This document shows, piece after piece, positions 30,891 through 64,000 of a stretch of DNA of 64,000 nucleotides. The DNA is taken from contig JAQGDQ010000171.1 in assembly GCA_030141605.1 (NCBI GenBank), positions 352,426 to 416,425 of the forward strand, read 5' to 3'. The notes under the pieces were generated by a model that searched no databases, was not told the origin of the DNA, and saw nothing but the letters and a program-made list of their open reading frames with translations. The translations under genes were made by a program, and so were the position numbers. Within the stretch, counting starts at the first letter, position 1. Every line of letters starts with the position of its first letter. The stretch is from Tubiluchus corallicola (Eukaryota > Priapulida > Priapulimorpha > Priapulimorphida > Tubiluchidae).

Positions 30891-33800
30891 ATGCATAGAA
30901 CTGGAACTTCCGGAAGTTCAGGTGGAAGACGTCCACCAAAAGTTAGTGTAGGAAATGTGCCAAACATACCTGCTACTGAAAAACCAAGCACACCGTCTGA
31001 AAAAGTAGTTGGACATCTAAAAGAAAGTCAATGGTAAAATTGTATACATTATTACATTCAAAGTGCTCTTACTCGTTTTGCTATTTTTGTTTGTCTTCTA
31101 ACAGACATGTTACGAATCTAATTAAGTGAACGTATTATAGTAGCTTTTTTTCTAACACAGTAATGGTTGTAACTTGTATGTCTCTTAATTCAAATTTGTG
31201 TTCAATAAAATATAACAAACTGATTAACTCACTGGCTCTCTGACTTATTTATTTGTAGTTTTATTTCTAACAAAAGCTGCATAAATTCCCAGATAAACAT
31301 TTGCAGGGCTAACTTAGCAAAACGAGAAGATGAGTTCGAGTTTGTTTTATCACTTATCGATGAAATTTGCGACAACGCTTGGGACATCATTTTTGCAAAC
31401 TACATACAACAGCAGATTTATCCTTTTGCTGTGTTGGAAGCAAGATCATGGATAATAGAACTTATCTATGTAAGATCTACAGAAAATATCATAGTTGTTG
31501 GTAAATAAAGTACAAAGAAGACTTAGTGTCAGCTTATTTTAGCATTATTACTGTGACATTTAGTTTTTTGTTGTTGAATTTTGATAAAAATTATATTCAC
31601 TGTTTTCTTTATAAGCACAAACTATCATAACTCTTTTTCCATCCAGTAAAATTTACCTTATAATTTTGCGATGGGTCGTTGTAGACAGATATTTGAGCTC
31701 CTAACCTGATATAGGGATGTTAACCATAATGCTACGTATCGATACAAAAAATTTGATCGTTATCATCGATAATATTCTGGGAATATCATTATCGTATCGA
31801 ATTTGGTACGTATTGTTGCTTATCGCATACCTTTAGAAAATTGCTTCACTTTTCTTTTCTATTTATTTACATTAATGCATAGAATTGGATGAAAAGAAAT
31901 ATCTAAAATTATGAGCTTGTCAGATGCCAAATCATTTTCTTGTACTTTCACTTGGCAATAAAGGCCATCTTAATTCTGAATTATAGTGACTGACGCGTGG
32001 ATATCAAATACACTTTACCATATGATATCGTATCGCCAAATCTGCGTCATTTAGTATCCCTAACTTGACATATCTCAAGCCCACTTCTAGTCATGTACAC
32101 ATTTCATCATTTTGAATGATTTCTAACCTTACAATTTTCTCATGGTCTTTGCTTTTCATTTTATCAGAGAAATTATTTGCTGATGGATGAAGGTGAAACA
32201 GATTTGGAAAACGATCAGTCGTGGAAATTTGATGAAGGTAATTCAAGTACTTTAATTAACAACATTTAAAAAAATATCTATATTCAATTCTATTAATTAA
32301 TCTTAGGTAATATTAAGTAAAGCTGACATCTGTTAAAACTGCAGCACACGACTCTTGTTAATTTGTTATACGGTTTACAAACAGTGCCATACAAGCAGAA
32401 ATCCAGCACTCGGTAGCCGAGTTGATTTAACGTAGATGGCTCAAGGTGCAGCGGGACAAAAAATTTGTGTATTGTAGAATTCCTCAAGTGAGAGGTTTGA
32501 CTGAAAAAATGAGATTTCTGAGCAGTTGTTCTGCGTCCAATACTGCCCCGGAAAAAACATGAGAAGCAGCAGCTAAATAAGTTTAATGGCAAACTTTTAG
32601 CATTAAGGGACCACTGATCAGATCGAATTCTACAGAGCATCTTCCATTAAAGTAATCATAATTTGCTTGCTTGCATAGTAAAATCATCCACATGTCAGCA
32701 ATTAAACTTTTCTGGTCATTCACGTATAGTAATCTCTATTTCATGAGGATCATTTTGATGCCAAGCTCATCGCTCTATTTCTAAACTGAGATAATCCACA
32801 TTGAAGTTGAGGTGCAGACTGAGCACTAAAAACATAAGCTTAAGAAAATCACTGTTAAAGTTAGCCATTGTTTTTTGTCTCATTTCTACAAAACACTTAG
32901 CAACCGCACAAATGTTGGTTGCTACGAAATTTGCAAGAGCACATTGAAGTTATGTTTAAATCCAGTAGATCGTTCTTCCTGACGAAAATCTGGGCTTCCT
33001 GAGAAAAACCCCAAAACAAAATGACAACTACCACAAGCTACTATCGGAGTTTGAAAATACAAGTTTTTTGCAACTGTAGTACTAGTTTCTAGCGGATGGA
33101 TACAAGGTTATAAAATTAGATTTTTTGGTATTTCTTGAACATTTTCTTGATAATTTGATGTTAGAATATATTTAGCATTTGTTTTTATAAAAAAACAAAA
33201 ATTGACATTTTACCAAATTTTTGGTTCATTCTGCATTGAAGCATAATAACATAGTTTTAACTATGCCAACTTATGGATGGTTTTGCTTTACAAGAACACG
33301 TTTAGGTATAATGTAGCAATAGACCTTTGATAAACAAGGATTTCCAGGGGTAACCCCAAATCAAATCCAACAAGATTTTTAAGTAACAAGATGAGTCTCT
33401 GATGTGTATTAGCCTTTTTTCGATGCGAATATATCTGTACGTCCTCCCTCAGATTAGCAGTAGGTGGAAGCATTTGGCATAACTGTCAGTCCATTTGCTA
33501 GCTGCACTCAGTAATGCCTAACTTTGCAGCTAAGTAAGGAATCACCTAGCAACTAGCTTGATATTTTTAGTAAAGCACAATATGGCACCTGCCAAATCAC
33601 AGATGCTGTAAAACACTTTGATATGTTATTAAGGTGCCGCACATGTATGCCACCCATTGACAAGAACAGTGAAGTGCAGTTTTCAAACTCCATCTTGTTA
33701 AATTTCTGTTTTTTGTGTGCGTTCTGGCATAAATAACTCGAGAGGCCATCTATTGCACAAAACATAAATCAGTATAAGGACATGCAAACTTTGATATTTT

Positions 33801-36800
33801 CTTATAACTTCACTTAGAGCCTGAATCTATACCACTTGATTCCTGGTCTGAAGGTGTGGTACCTGTAAAGCATGTATCAGTGCCTGAAAAAACCCTGAGC
33901 TCTACAGTTTTTAGCAGGTGAGTTTAGTTAAACCTTTTGTATTAAATTACGTGCTCATTTGGAGCATATTTGTGTTGAGCATATGTATAAAACCAAGCTT
34001 TCTAATCAGTTTTTCCATGAAATATTTTTATTCATCTGCTTCAAGTGTATTATGTACTGCACAACTTAAGCTATTAATGACAGCCACACATTATGAAAAG
34101 TATTTCGCTGCTTGTTTTCTGGCATGCACACTCGTTGTTCAAAGTGCATAGTGTCTTACTGTCACTTGCATTGCACTTGTTGCAAACACCATAGGCACTT
34201 TGTTTAGGTATGGAAATTTAAACCATGAAAACATTTTGGAAAATTTAATTTAAAAGTGTGGCTTTCTTAATTAATGCATATACTATCAGGCAATGTCAAT
34301 TGTCCTGACAAACGAAGTCTGGAAAAAATTAACCAATAGCGTGTTATGTTACCCATGAAATTGACATTTGCAGAATTTATATTCACAATGTATTTTTGCG
34401 GTAGGTAAAGCATGATTTCATGAAGCTGCTTTGATGTCATAATATGTTCTGCATTGTGTTTCCGAGAAGTAGGGATACATGTCTGCCTACGTAAATGTTC
34501 TTGACCGAAAGGTTACAATATAGAAAAGACTCTTTAGTGTATGTCTTTAACTCATTCAGGGCAGTAAAAGTTTGCTGTATTTAACATAGGTTCATGAAAA
34601 ACTGCTCTCACTAAGCAACGATTACATTATATTGGATATTTTTTGTAGATTTCTACTCCCCACACAATATGCTTTCGTGCAAAAATATATATGAAAGGCA
34701 TTTGCTCACCTTAGACAAATTAAAAATTGGTTTTTGACAAAAAAATGACATAAATATTTCATAACTGCAGTGTTTGCACCATAACAATGTACAGTACCAC
34801 TTGTGTAAAATCGGTTAATGCAGAAAATTTCAACTACCCAGACACAACACTCTGATAAACTTTGGCCTCAAGTCTCCTCTATTTTTAAAGAAAAATTGTT
34901 GCTAAAAGATGAGACGACCTAATTTGTCATTGGCTAATTAGTTGGTTTTTCCTAGAATAGCAGCTGACTTGGGCTGTAGTGACCAGGTAGTTAATAAAAT
35001 AGTATGTGTGATCATGTAAATATACAGCACACTAAGCTACTCGATAGGCTAAGTTGTTTTTCTCAATTTTATCCAATTAAACTGCTTATAAATGCTTAAA
35101 CAAATAGCAAAATTAGATAGCCGAGATTCTCCTGATCAGAACAGTAACTAATTAGTGATCATTTAGTTACATCTATTGTCTACACTCATACGGTAACAGT
35201 AACATCATAGGTTTTATAAGACCTATTTTGAATCGTGCAGTCCTCAAGGAGTTAAAGACAATATAGCACTATAAGCGGCTTGTTATCTGAACGTAAATCT
35301 TTTAAACAAATAAACTACACACAACAACTGACACTTTCAAAGACTTATTACAATAGCACATTCGTTACAAAATAAGAGAAACATCGTGATCAGTCCTCAA
35401 GGTATCACGTTTTAAAATATCGAAGACTACATGATGTTAAAGTGTGAAAAAGAATATTCAAAGTAAATAAAGTCAAGGTTTATCTAACAACCAAGTTTCT
35501 AAACAAAAGAACCACACGCGGATTATAACATATCAGTTATATAACCATAAGACAAAATTGACACTAAACAATTTAATAGAGAGTTTCCGCTACATTTAAA
35601 CAACGAAAAATTCTGACTCTGAAAGGACAGCGCAATAATCAGAGTCAGAATCATGCCCAGTATGTTTTGTTACAATCCCAAGTTCTATTGACGAATATTT
35701 AAACAATTTAAAAGATTCAAATTCTCTAGACATTATGCAATGAGACAAAGCATACAATTACGAAATAAAGTACACCTGTTGGTGCTACCTAGCTCGAACT
35801 TGTGTCGAAACTTGTGCAGAAAACCAAAGTTATAATCATTTAGTACAGTAGCCAAAAAGTCATAGGTCTCATAACACCTATGTTGAGTACACTTGTTTCA
35901 GTAGTGTGTGCATTAGATCATTCTGAATTTCAGTCTAAAAACTGTTTTTCTTTAAGTGTTGAGATTAATGAACAAGAGGCGGCTTTTGAGTTTGGTGACA
36001 GAGATAGAGGAGACAGTATTTCCAGCAAGGAAAGCTGTTTTAAGAAGAAAAGAAAGGGAAGTGGACAACAAAGATCTAGCAAGCCAAAATCTTCAGAAAG
36101 AAAAGTTTGTCCTTTACCAGTAGAATTACAACAGGTAGATTGAATATTGAGCATTTGAATTTTGCTAACACCAAGTAGCAGCTCGTGTATGGGCACTGCA
36201 GAACTGCAGCACCCCCTATTTTCACTAGATATTATCGATAACATTCAATATAATGAGACTTTTTTCTTTAATTCTCTCTTTATACTTGTACATTATATAA
36301 TCCTTAAGCTTATGTTTGTGTGTTTGGCTGTTGTGCATATGCGGCCATGCGCACATGTCCAAGATAAGAAGCTGCACGCTAGGTAAAGAAAGCACTGTCG
36401 CTCACTCAGTGCCGACCCTGTTGTGCAAGTGTAAGGTACTGTTCCTTTGTGACTAAATTTTTTGTAATTTGACTTTGTAATTTTTCTTTTTACATGTTTG
36501 TTTCATTTTATGCAATTATTAAAAAATAGCTAAATTTTTCTGAAGCAGCACCACCACTAATTTTAACTACAGGTAACTGTAGTAACACCTGTAATAAAAT
36601 AATAATAAAAATGATTTTTAAGTAGCCACCTTGCTCTGTTTTTGAAAAACTAGAAGGATGTTTATTGTTTAAAAATTGAACTGGCAATTGTAGTGAAACA
36701 TAATAATCAATTACTCCAACAGCTGGTGTTGTTGTTGTTATTGCCTATCCATTCCATCCCTTAAAAAGCCGTACTCAGGAGCTGGCTAGTTATTGGAAGT

Positions 36801-39597
36801 GACATATTTCATCTTTGGCCAGTTTTTTATTTAACTATTAATAATACTTACCCGTGTCATCATGGATGTTAAAGGTCACCAAAAGGTTGCTGTGTAAACT
36901 GTGTAGTGTGAAGTTAAATTGTAGTGCATTTTTCTGTTGGCTAGTTAACGTTATTGGACACGTTTAAAAAAGCCACTGATAATCTAATTTGTTTTGGTTT
37001 GACTAGGAGAAAGGTGGCTGGCCTTCTTTATAATCATTTCTATTTGTTTGTGCTTTTTTGTCATTTAAGATTTTTTGCTTAAAAGTAAAACCGGAAAAAT
37101 TGTGTTAAAATGTCTATAAAGACCTGCATTGTATATAAAGCTTCACGGATTTCTCATTAATCTCTATGAACTTCCAGATCAAATATTACAACCATATTAG
37201 TGAAAATTTGAATATACGTACTTTCTGTAATGAAATTTCGTAACAAAGTTGACTTTGTAACGAAATTTCATGCAGCAATATCATACGTTGTGTGTGTTTC
37301 TCAAATCAAAAATACATTTTTTAGCAAATGGAGGCAGACAGCTCGCCAATGATATCTGAGTACTCACAGTTTCCAGTCTCAGATCAATATACTGAAAATA
37401 ACAATGGCAGTTCATCAGATGCAGTAAGCAAACTATCTTCGATCCAAATCTTGCCAATAGAAGATCAAACTGAGGACTTTTTTCTTGGAGAAGACAGGAT
37501 CGATGTGGAACAAGAACAGCTGCCTGAAATAGATTTGCCAATTGATTCCGAACAGCAGTCATACTCGTTTACGGAACTGGAAGGGTCTACGTCATTCACG
37601 TCCAAAGAGAGTGGTCTACTTGAACAAGTTCTATATAAACATGAGGTAAAGCAGTTTGATGTGGTAGCAACATTGCTCAGAATTAGAGTTTGAATTAAAC
37701 TTGTGTGCCAGTTGGTTTTTCTCCCATCTTTGTATGGATTTATCATTTTTGTAGCATTGTTTGATTCTGTGATGAACACCGTCTTCGACAACAATTATGC
37801 AATAAGCAGTTTAAACAAATGTGCACGCTATTCTTATCCCAAATGACTCAGGCTGAACTAAAAAGCTTCTAAAGAATACGTCAATACCAGGGGTGAATCC
37901 AGGATTTTTAGAAAGGGAGGTGGCAGAATTTCAAAGAATGAAATATTTGGTATACTATTTCATACTACCTCATAGTGGCCGCTCTAGCACTGAAGGCGGG
38001 AAGCAGAGAGCATGGTCTGGAGTAGGGTTCTCCCCCAGGAAAATTTTGGATCGGTTTGGGAAGTAAATGTGAAAAAGTCACAACTGTTGGTTTTATAAAT
38101 CATTATACGATAAATCATTTCTGCCAAGCATACACATACAATGTTCAGTGCTTCACTGAGTTTATAGAAAGTTAAAGGTGAAAACATTGATAGCTGGTTT
38201 AACAGTCAGAAATGTGCATGCAGTTTCATTTGAAGTAAACAAACAGCACTCTTCTGTGTTTCACCAGTACAAACTAATAATGAGTGTAGTGGCTGTTCTC
38301 ATAGTCAAAACTTTATGCTTGTATTGTTACCTTTAGTTGTGTATTATATGCTATTTGTTTATTTAATTTTTTTAGTTATAGTAGTGTTTAATTCTGTTTA
38401 TGCGATTTATTCTGCATGTGTGCAAATAAAATGTTCTCTCTCTTATCTCTCCCAGTTCTCCCCTTTCCTGAACCAGGAATCACACTGTATTGATTTCAGA
38501 CACCCGAGTTTGCTCATGATTCAATAGAGCCACCAATGTGCTCTGCAGAGGGTGGTTTTTACAGACCGTGCAAATTAATTGACATACCTCCATCAGGTTC
38601 AAGGCGGCACTCTACCGAAAGGTAAAAGTGTGAGTTGGAAAACTGTTTATTTTGAATTTTCTTTGTTATTGTCATCATCCACAGATGTTGTTGCAATGGT
38701 CTTAAAACATGGTCTGTATTTCTTGTGACCATTCTTCCCATTGAGGATATATTTTTTGGTACTGCAGTTTGGACGTAAATTTTGAAGAACTTGCTTTCCT
38801 GATAATTTTTTGCAAGGCTAACTGCTTAATGAAACTAGTTGTTCTTTTGTGTGGATGCTTCCCTGCCAAAAAAGAAATGTGCTAGTTTACAATAGTGGAC
38901 ATTAATTGCAAGACGATAGGATGAGCTTTTAGTTTCATTCACAAACTATGCTATAATCTCCTCATCTCTGTTAACAGTTCACCATTCATTAGCACACTTT
39001 AAAAATTGCACACTTTTAAACAAGTGCACTGATAGTTTTTGTGTTTATATGCATTTAGCTAATATACTTCTGTTACAATACAATACTTAACTACAGTCAA
39101 CTTAATACAGATCTGGTTAACATGGACATCATGCTAAGTTATATCAAATCTCAAACTCTGATGGCCTTTTTCATATGTTAACATCTCAGTCAGAAATATA
39201 TTATACTTAAGTTGTGCCTTTTAAAATTAAACACATTGTAGCGTATCACACAGCTAGAAGTTACAGAGCTATTTTTTAGTTAATTAGTCCAATAACCAGG
39301 AACGAAACCACAAGTGAAAGGACAGTATTTGTCAAGGTAATTGGATTTTTAAAATTAATTCTGTTTGGTTTGCTATAACAAAATGTGGCCTTGATATATG
39401 TGTCATAATAATTGAAGCATATTTGTACTTATAGTTACAGAGGACGGCGAAGCTTCCAAGCGGAGTTTGACGAAGTTTGCTCTGAAGACCTGCAGGGAAC
39501 CGAAGACACAATAAGAACTGCGTCACTCCCTTCCACACTCGTGCCACGTGAAGGCATATCACCTCATTTAACTAAGTCCTATCCTTTCATATCTTGA
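30891..39597 (+). CDS. C2orf81: C2orf81-like conserved protein (DUF4639 family)
   Basis: Homologue of vertebrate C2orf81, function unknown. Exons 30891-31033, 31307-31469, 32168-32237, 33818-33917, about 35849-36134 (acceptor uncertain), 37325-37645, 38500-38621 and 39435-39597 give about 455 aa. The diagnostic N-terminal block runs from ESQW (residues 45-48) through an acidic helix (SLIDEICDNAWDII), YIQQQIYPF, an Ala-Arg helix, LLMDEGE (106-112), then DEEPESIPLDSWSEG and VPVKHVS. It parallels the human order EAEW, IPFTISQAREAM, FLARDEGE, TDSWAQGSVPV. Residues 160-401 are poorly conserved, acidic and Ser-rich with one basic patch (KKKRKGSG). YRGRR near residue 403 recalls the human YRGRQRG. 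No signal peptide or membrane segment is seen. Exon 4 ends with two codon bases, while the best-looking acceptor for exon 5 (35934) is phase 0, so either 35849 or 35888 is used or a small exon is missing. Confidence 0.85.
31712..32064. mobile_element. MITE in C2orf81 intron 2, TAGGGATG ends
   Basis: The left end TAGGGATGTTAACCATAATG pairs with the complement of the right end, TTAGGGATACTAAATGACGC. Subterminal ATCGATAC/GTATCGAT-type repeats lie inside both ends. About 350 bp with no coding capacity. Confidence 0.7.
33918..35848 (+). other. C2orf81 intron 4
   Basis: Apart from a possible missed small exon needed to reconcile reading phase, I see nothing coding here. It is AT-rich and carries no clear repeat within the window. 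Confidence 0.45.
37875..38055. mobile_element. Transposon-end fragment in C2orf81 intron 6
   Basis: The block AGGGGTGAATCCAGGATTT, followed by GGGAGGTGGCAGAATTTC and ending with CTCCCCCAGGAAAATTTTGG, has the look of a widespread invertebrate element ('ggatccaggattt...cccccaggaaattt'). The ends are G-rich on the left and C-rich on the right. I recognise the style but not the exact family. Confidence 0.45.
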
Positions 39598-39830
39598 ATA
39601 GGAATAATGACTTTGCATCTATACCCAGCGGCGTAGCTAATAGGGGAGCAAGGGGGCACATTTTTCAAAATTAGCGCCTTTACAACAATTTTTTTAGCTC
39701 TGTAGTTCACTTGTGTGCTAAAAGTCGAATATTTTTTGTTTTTTCCAATCACATGGCATTGGAAGAATTTTTTAGAGACATTAGTTTACTTGAACCGCTT
39801 CCCTCCCATATTTTTGAAATGAGCTTTAAG

Positions 39831-40570
39831 GACAAGAAAAGGGTTACCTGAAGTTGGTCTCGGAAAAATCGCCTTAAAAAATTATATTATAAAAACTTTA
39901 TAGTATAAATTAAAAACTAAAAGTATTATTATATAAAACTTTATAGCAATTTTATGCATGTATCGTTTTCGCACTGAAAGAAATTTTTGTTTGTTTTCAT
40001 TTTAAATCTCCCGTAGTACTGTTTCGAAGTCACCATTACATGATGTCACTACGCAAATGTAAATCAGGGGAAGAAAAGGAAATGTTAAATATGGTAAATT
40101 ATGTCCCAAAAAACTTTACATGCAAATATCTATTACTTATCTTTTTGCTTACCTGCTGAAAAGACTTATGTAACTAGAAAAGAAAATTTTTTAATTATTT
40201 AAAATGTTTTTGCCGATAGGTAAAATGTGGCTGACTCACCTCTAGGTGCACCACTCACTAACCAAAAATGTATTTTTAATCTAATTGACAAGATACAGTA
40301 ATTTAAAATTTTACTCAGTTAGTGCTGTATACGCAACGAATGCTCTGATTATTTTTTCAAAGTTTACACAATGTTATCTAAACTTGTTTCAAATAACCTG
40401 TTGTTAAGATGGCTGCGTCTAATGGTCATCGCGGGAGTTTAAATTTACATGTTTTACACAGCGTGACTGCCGATTGAACTCCTGTATGTAAAAAGGCAGT
40501 ATGAAAGTGATATAAAATTTCAAGACAAATTTTTCAAGCTTTATGTTCATGAAGGGCTTGTACCTAAATT
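39831..40570 (+). mobile_element. Interspersed repeat family R1, copy C
   Basis: Begins GACAAGAAAAGGGTTACC and AAAATCGCCTTAAAA like the outer end of 15722-16370, then follows copy A (6885-7480) through CTTATGTAACTAGAAAAG, GGTGCACCACTCACTAAC and ATGGCTGCGTCTAATGGTC. It preserves the full one-sided order and therefore suggests the family is longer than one foldback arm. No coding capacity. Confidence 0.8.
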
Positions 40571-40900
40571 CGTGATTGCCAGTGATGTGTTTCCATTTAT
40601 CCTAACCTGCCCGCATTGTATCACATTTTTCTGATCTTACTAATAATTAGCACAGTTGTTGAATGATCCTTTAGTCGACTGAAACAGATAAAGTCCTGCC
40701 TTCATTCTTCAATGGGCGAGGATAGATTGTCTGGGTTAGCTTTCCCCTCTATTGAAAGAGAGTTTGCTAATGAGGTTGAATTATAAATTACTTTGCTACA
40801 ATGAAGCCTAGATGACAGTGACTGTTGTAGTTCTTTCATGATACATTTTGCACAGCACTTCATTTTGTTTTCATTTTACGGTTCTAAATAATAACACACC

Positions 40901-41035
40901 TTTTTATTGTGTTGCGAGATTTAAGAGCTTATTGCAAAACTTTTTATTGTGTTGCGAGATTTAAGAGCTTACTGCAAAACTTTTTATTGTGTTGCGACAT
41001 TTAAGAGCTTACTGCAGAACTTTTTATTGTGTTTT
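40901..41035. repeat. 40-bp tandem repeat, 3.4 copies
   Basis: Units at 40901-40940, 40941-40980 and 40981-41020 differ by one or two bases each. A partial fourth unit follows at 41021-41035. Each starts TTTTTATTGTGTTGCGA. Confidence 0.96.
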
Positions 41036-41667
41036 AATTTTAAATACAAAATAGCAACTATATACTTCCTTTAAAATTGTACCTTCGTCATATTTTGCTT
41101 TTAGACACAAAATTAAATTGTATAATCAATACATTAAAAATTGTTTGGTATGTGTCATGGCGCCTTTCTGTGTGCTTGCTCCCCCTAACTTTAAAACCTG
41201 GCTGCGCCCTTGTCTGCATCAATTAGTGTGCCAAAGAGCACGTAGCAAGAAATGATTGCATCTAACACAAATGGGAAAAAATACAAAAATACTCAGTTGA
41301 TATGGTTTGTTCCATGTATTTTATATGTTCTTATTTAGTTAGTTAGTTAAAGATTTAATTCATTTACGTTTTCACATTTCAGGCATGATAACTATCATTT
41401 CTGTTACAACATTTTACATTAAACAACTCTATGCCTAATGACTTTGTGATAACATAAAAAATTTACTGTTTTGCGTATTTGCAAATCTATGTAATAAAAA
41501 TTAATGGAGATGAATTACACTGTGTTAAATGTACAGTAAAAATTTATAGAGATACCTGAGACCATAACACTGATTACCTGAGCTGCAAACGCCAAATGAC
41601 AAAATTGCTTGAACAATGCATTCTTTTTAGCTTGGCACTTTTTAATAAGCCTTTTTACAGTTGCTGT

Positions 41668-41965
41668 AGGTCAAAGGTTAAGTGTACTACAGCAACATTA
41701 ACTACAACCGTCACGTGACATACATAAAGCAAATCCGCCTGCGGATCAGCTCAGCATCTTCAGCTGTATTACGTGGACTTTACTTAATTATACATTAGTC
41801 TGTGGGTAGAGTAAGTTACTAGCAGGATCTTGCTTGGGAACAAGAAAAAATAAACTAGGCAAGGTTCTAGCTAGCTGGTAAAACTGTTATTCTTACAGTA
41901 GCATGGGCTGCGAGGCGTTGTCAAGTGTACACAAATCCGTTGTCTGGTACATTTAACCTTTGACT
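41668..41965. mobile_element. MITE family R3, copy 2
   Basis: Same ends as 23565-23759 (AGGTCAAAGGTTAAGTGTAC and TTTAACCTTTGACT). The interior blocks are shared, but about 110 extra bases (about 41700-41810) are absent from copy 1. It lies about 100 bp beyond the peroxidase stop codon and is probably in or near its 3' UTR. Confidence 0.8.
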
Positions 41966-42071
41966 TTTTCACGATCATCATCAATCGCTGGAACTTATTG
42001 CATTACTTACTGACAGCCCTTTCTCCCTGAACTTGTAATCACCAGCTGTTTCATCTGTATGAATTATATGC

Positions 42072-63793
<21,722 letters not shown>

Positions 63794-64000
63794 CTGTCAT
63801 TTGTAAAATTATCAGGAAGCATAACCTAATAAAGTAATTACAGTAATCTCATATATAACTTGTGATATTACTCGTGAAAATGAAACCCATACTTTGTTAA
63901 GAAGAAATGAGCGAATTCTCGTTAACGAGGAATAAACGTCGATGTAACAAGGTAAGTTCTAGCGCGTCTTTCTGATAAAAAATTGCAAAGAAGAGTAAAT
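63794..64000 (-). other. Upstream of the first visible peroxidase exon
   Basis: No signal-peptide exon is recognisable here on the minus strand. The frame of exon 1 stays open up to about 63860 and contains an ATG at 63800. An acceptor-like ACAG ends at 63794, so an exon further upstream (beyond the window) is expected. Confidence 0.5.

Larger units (their letters stand above)
39629..41213. mobile_element. DNA transposon family R4, copy 1, containing nested elements
   Basis: The left end GCGGCGTAGCTAATAGGGG pairs with the complement of the right end (GGCTGCGCCCTTG). The right 170 bp (TGTGCTTGCTCCCCCTAACT preceded by an ACACAAAATTAAA segment) matches 56630-56801. Inside lie an R1 copy (39831-40570) and a 40-bp tandem array (40901-41035), so other repeats have been inserted or expanded within it. 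No transposase is recognisable. It fills most of the spacer between the C2orf81 and peroxidase stop codons. Confidence 0.65.

Noticed and set aside
36162-36386. Hydrophobic open frame after C2orf81 exon 5
   Set aside because: It lies in the intron between two frame-compatible exons (36134 to 37325) and has no homologue that I recognise.
40901-41035. CRISPR-like array
   Set aside because: Units are contiguous 40-bp tandem copies without unique spacers, in a eukaryotic transposon.

Overview
The window is nuclear DNA of an animal. All four recognisable genes are metazoan, they are split by GT-AG introns (one GC-AG), and the AT-rich DNA between exons is full of microsatellites, small inverted-repeat transposons, 5'-truncated LINEs and tRNA- or 5S-derived SINE-like copies. 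A planar-cell-polarity gene (VANGL), a C2orf81-type gene and an invertebrate-style secreted haem peroxidase suggest a non-vertebrate, probably aquatic, metazoan. I cannot name the phylum from the sequence alone. No operons, bacterial genes or CRISPR arrays are visible.

Layout. 1-18110: no convincing exon; this is upstream or 5' intron sequence of VANGL with many short mobile elements. 18129-24128 (+): a complete Van Gogh-like (VANGL) coding sequence, five exons, 556 aa. 24129-27380: VANGL 3' flank. 27381-30527 (-): a complete gene for mitochondrial ATP synthase subunit g (ATP5MG), three exons, 106 aa. 30528-30890: short head-to-head intergenic region. 30891-39597 (+): a C2orf81 homologue, eight exons, about 455 aa, with one uncertain splice junction. 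39598-42071: convergent tail-to-tail spacer filled by nested transposons. 42072-63793 (-): an animal haem peroxidase, 13 exons and 792 codons including the stop in the window; its 5' end (signal peptide) is not seen and probably lies beyond 64000.

All four models were assembled by hand from frame-compatible splice junctions. Junction phases agree throughout the VANGL, ATP5MG and peroxidase models. The C2orf81 model has one ambiguous acceptor near 35.85-35.93 kb. The genes are functionally unrelated (Wnt/planar polarity membrane protein, respiratory-chain subunit, conserved protein of unknown function, extracellular oxidase), so the neighbourhood looks like ordinary synteny and not a dedicated system.

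The most unusual biology is in the peroxidase. About 136 residues of Pro-, Gln-, Arg- and Gly-rich low-complexity sequence interrupt the catalytic domain just before the distal-histidine motif. A hexapeptide is perfectly duplicated in frame, and one intron has a GC donor. The introns of this gene are inflated by LINE remnants, a 5S-rRNA-derived SINE-like element and a pure 61-copy hexanucleotide array.
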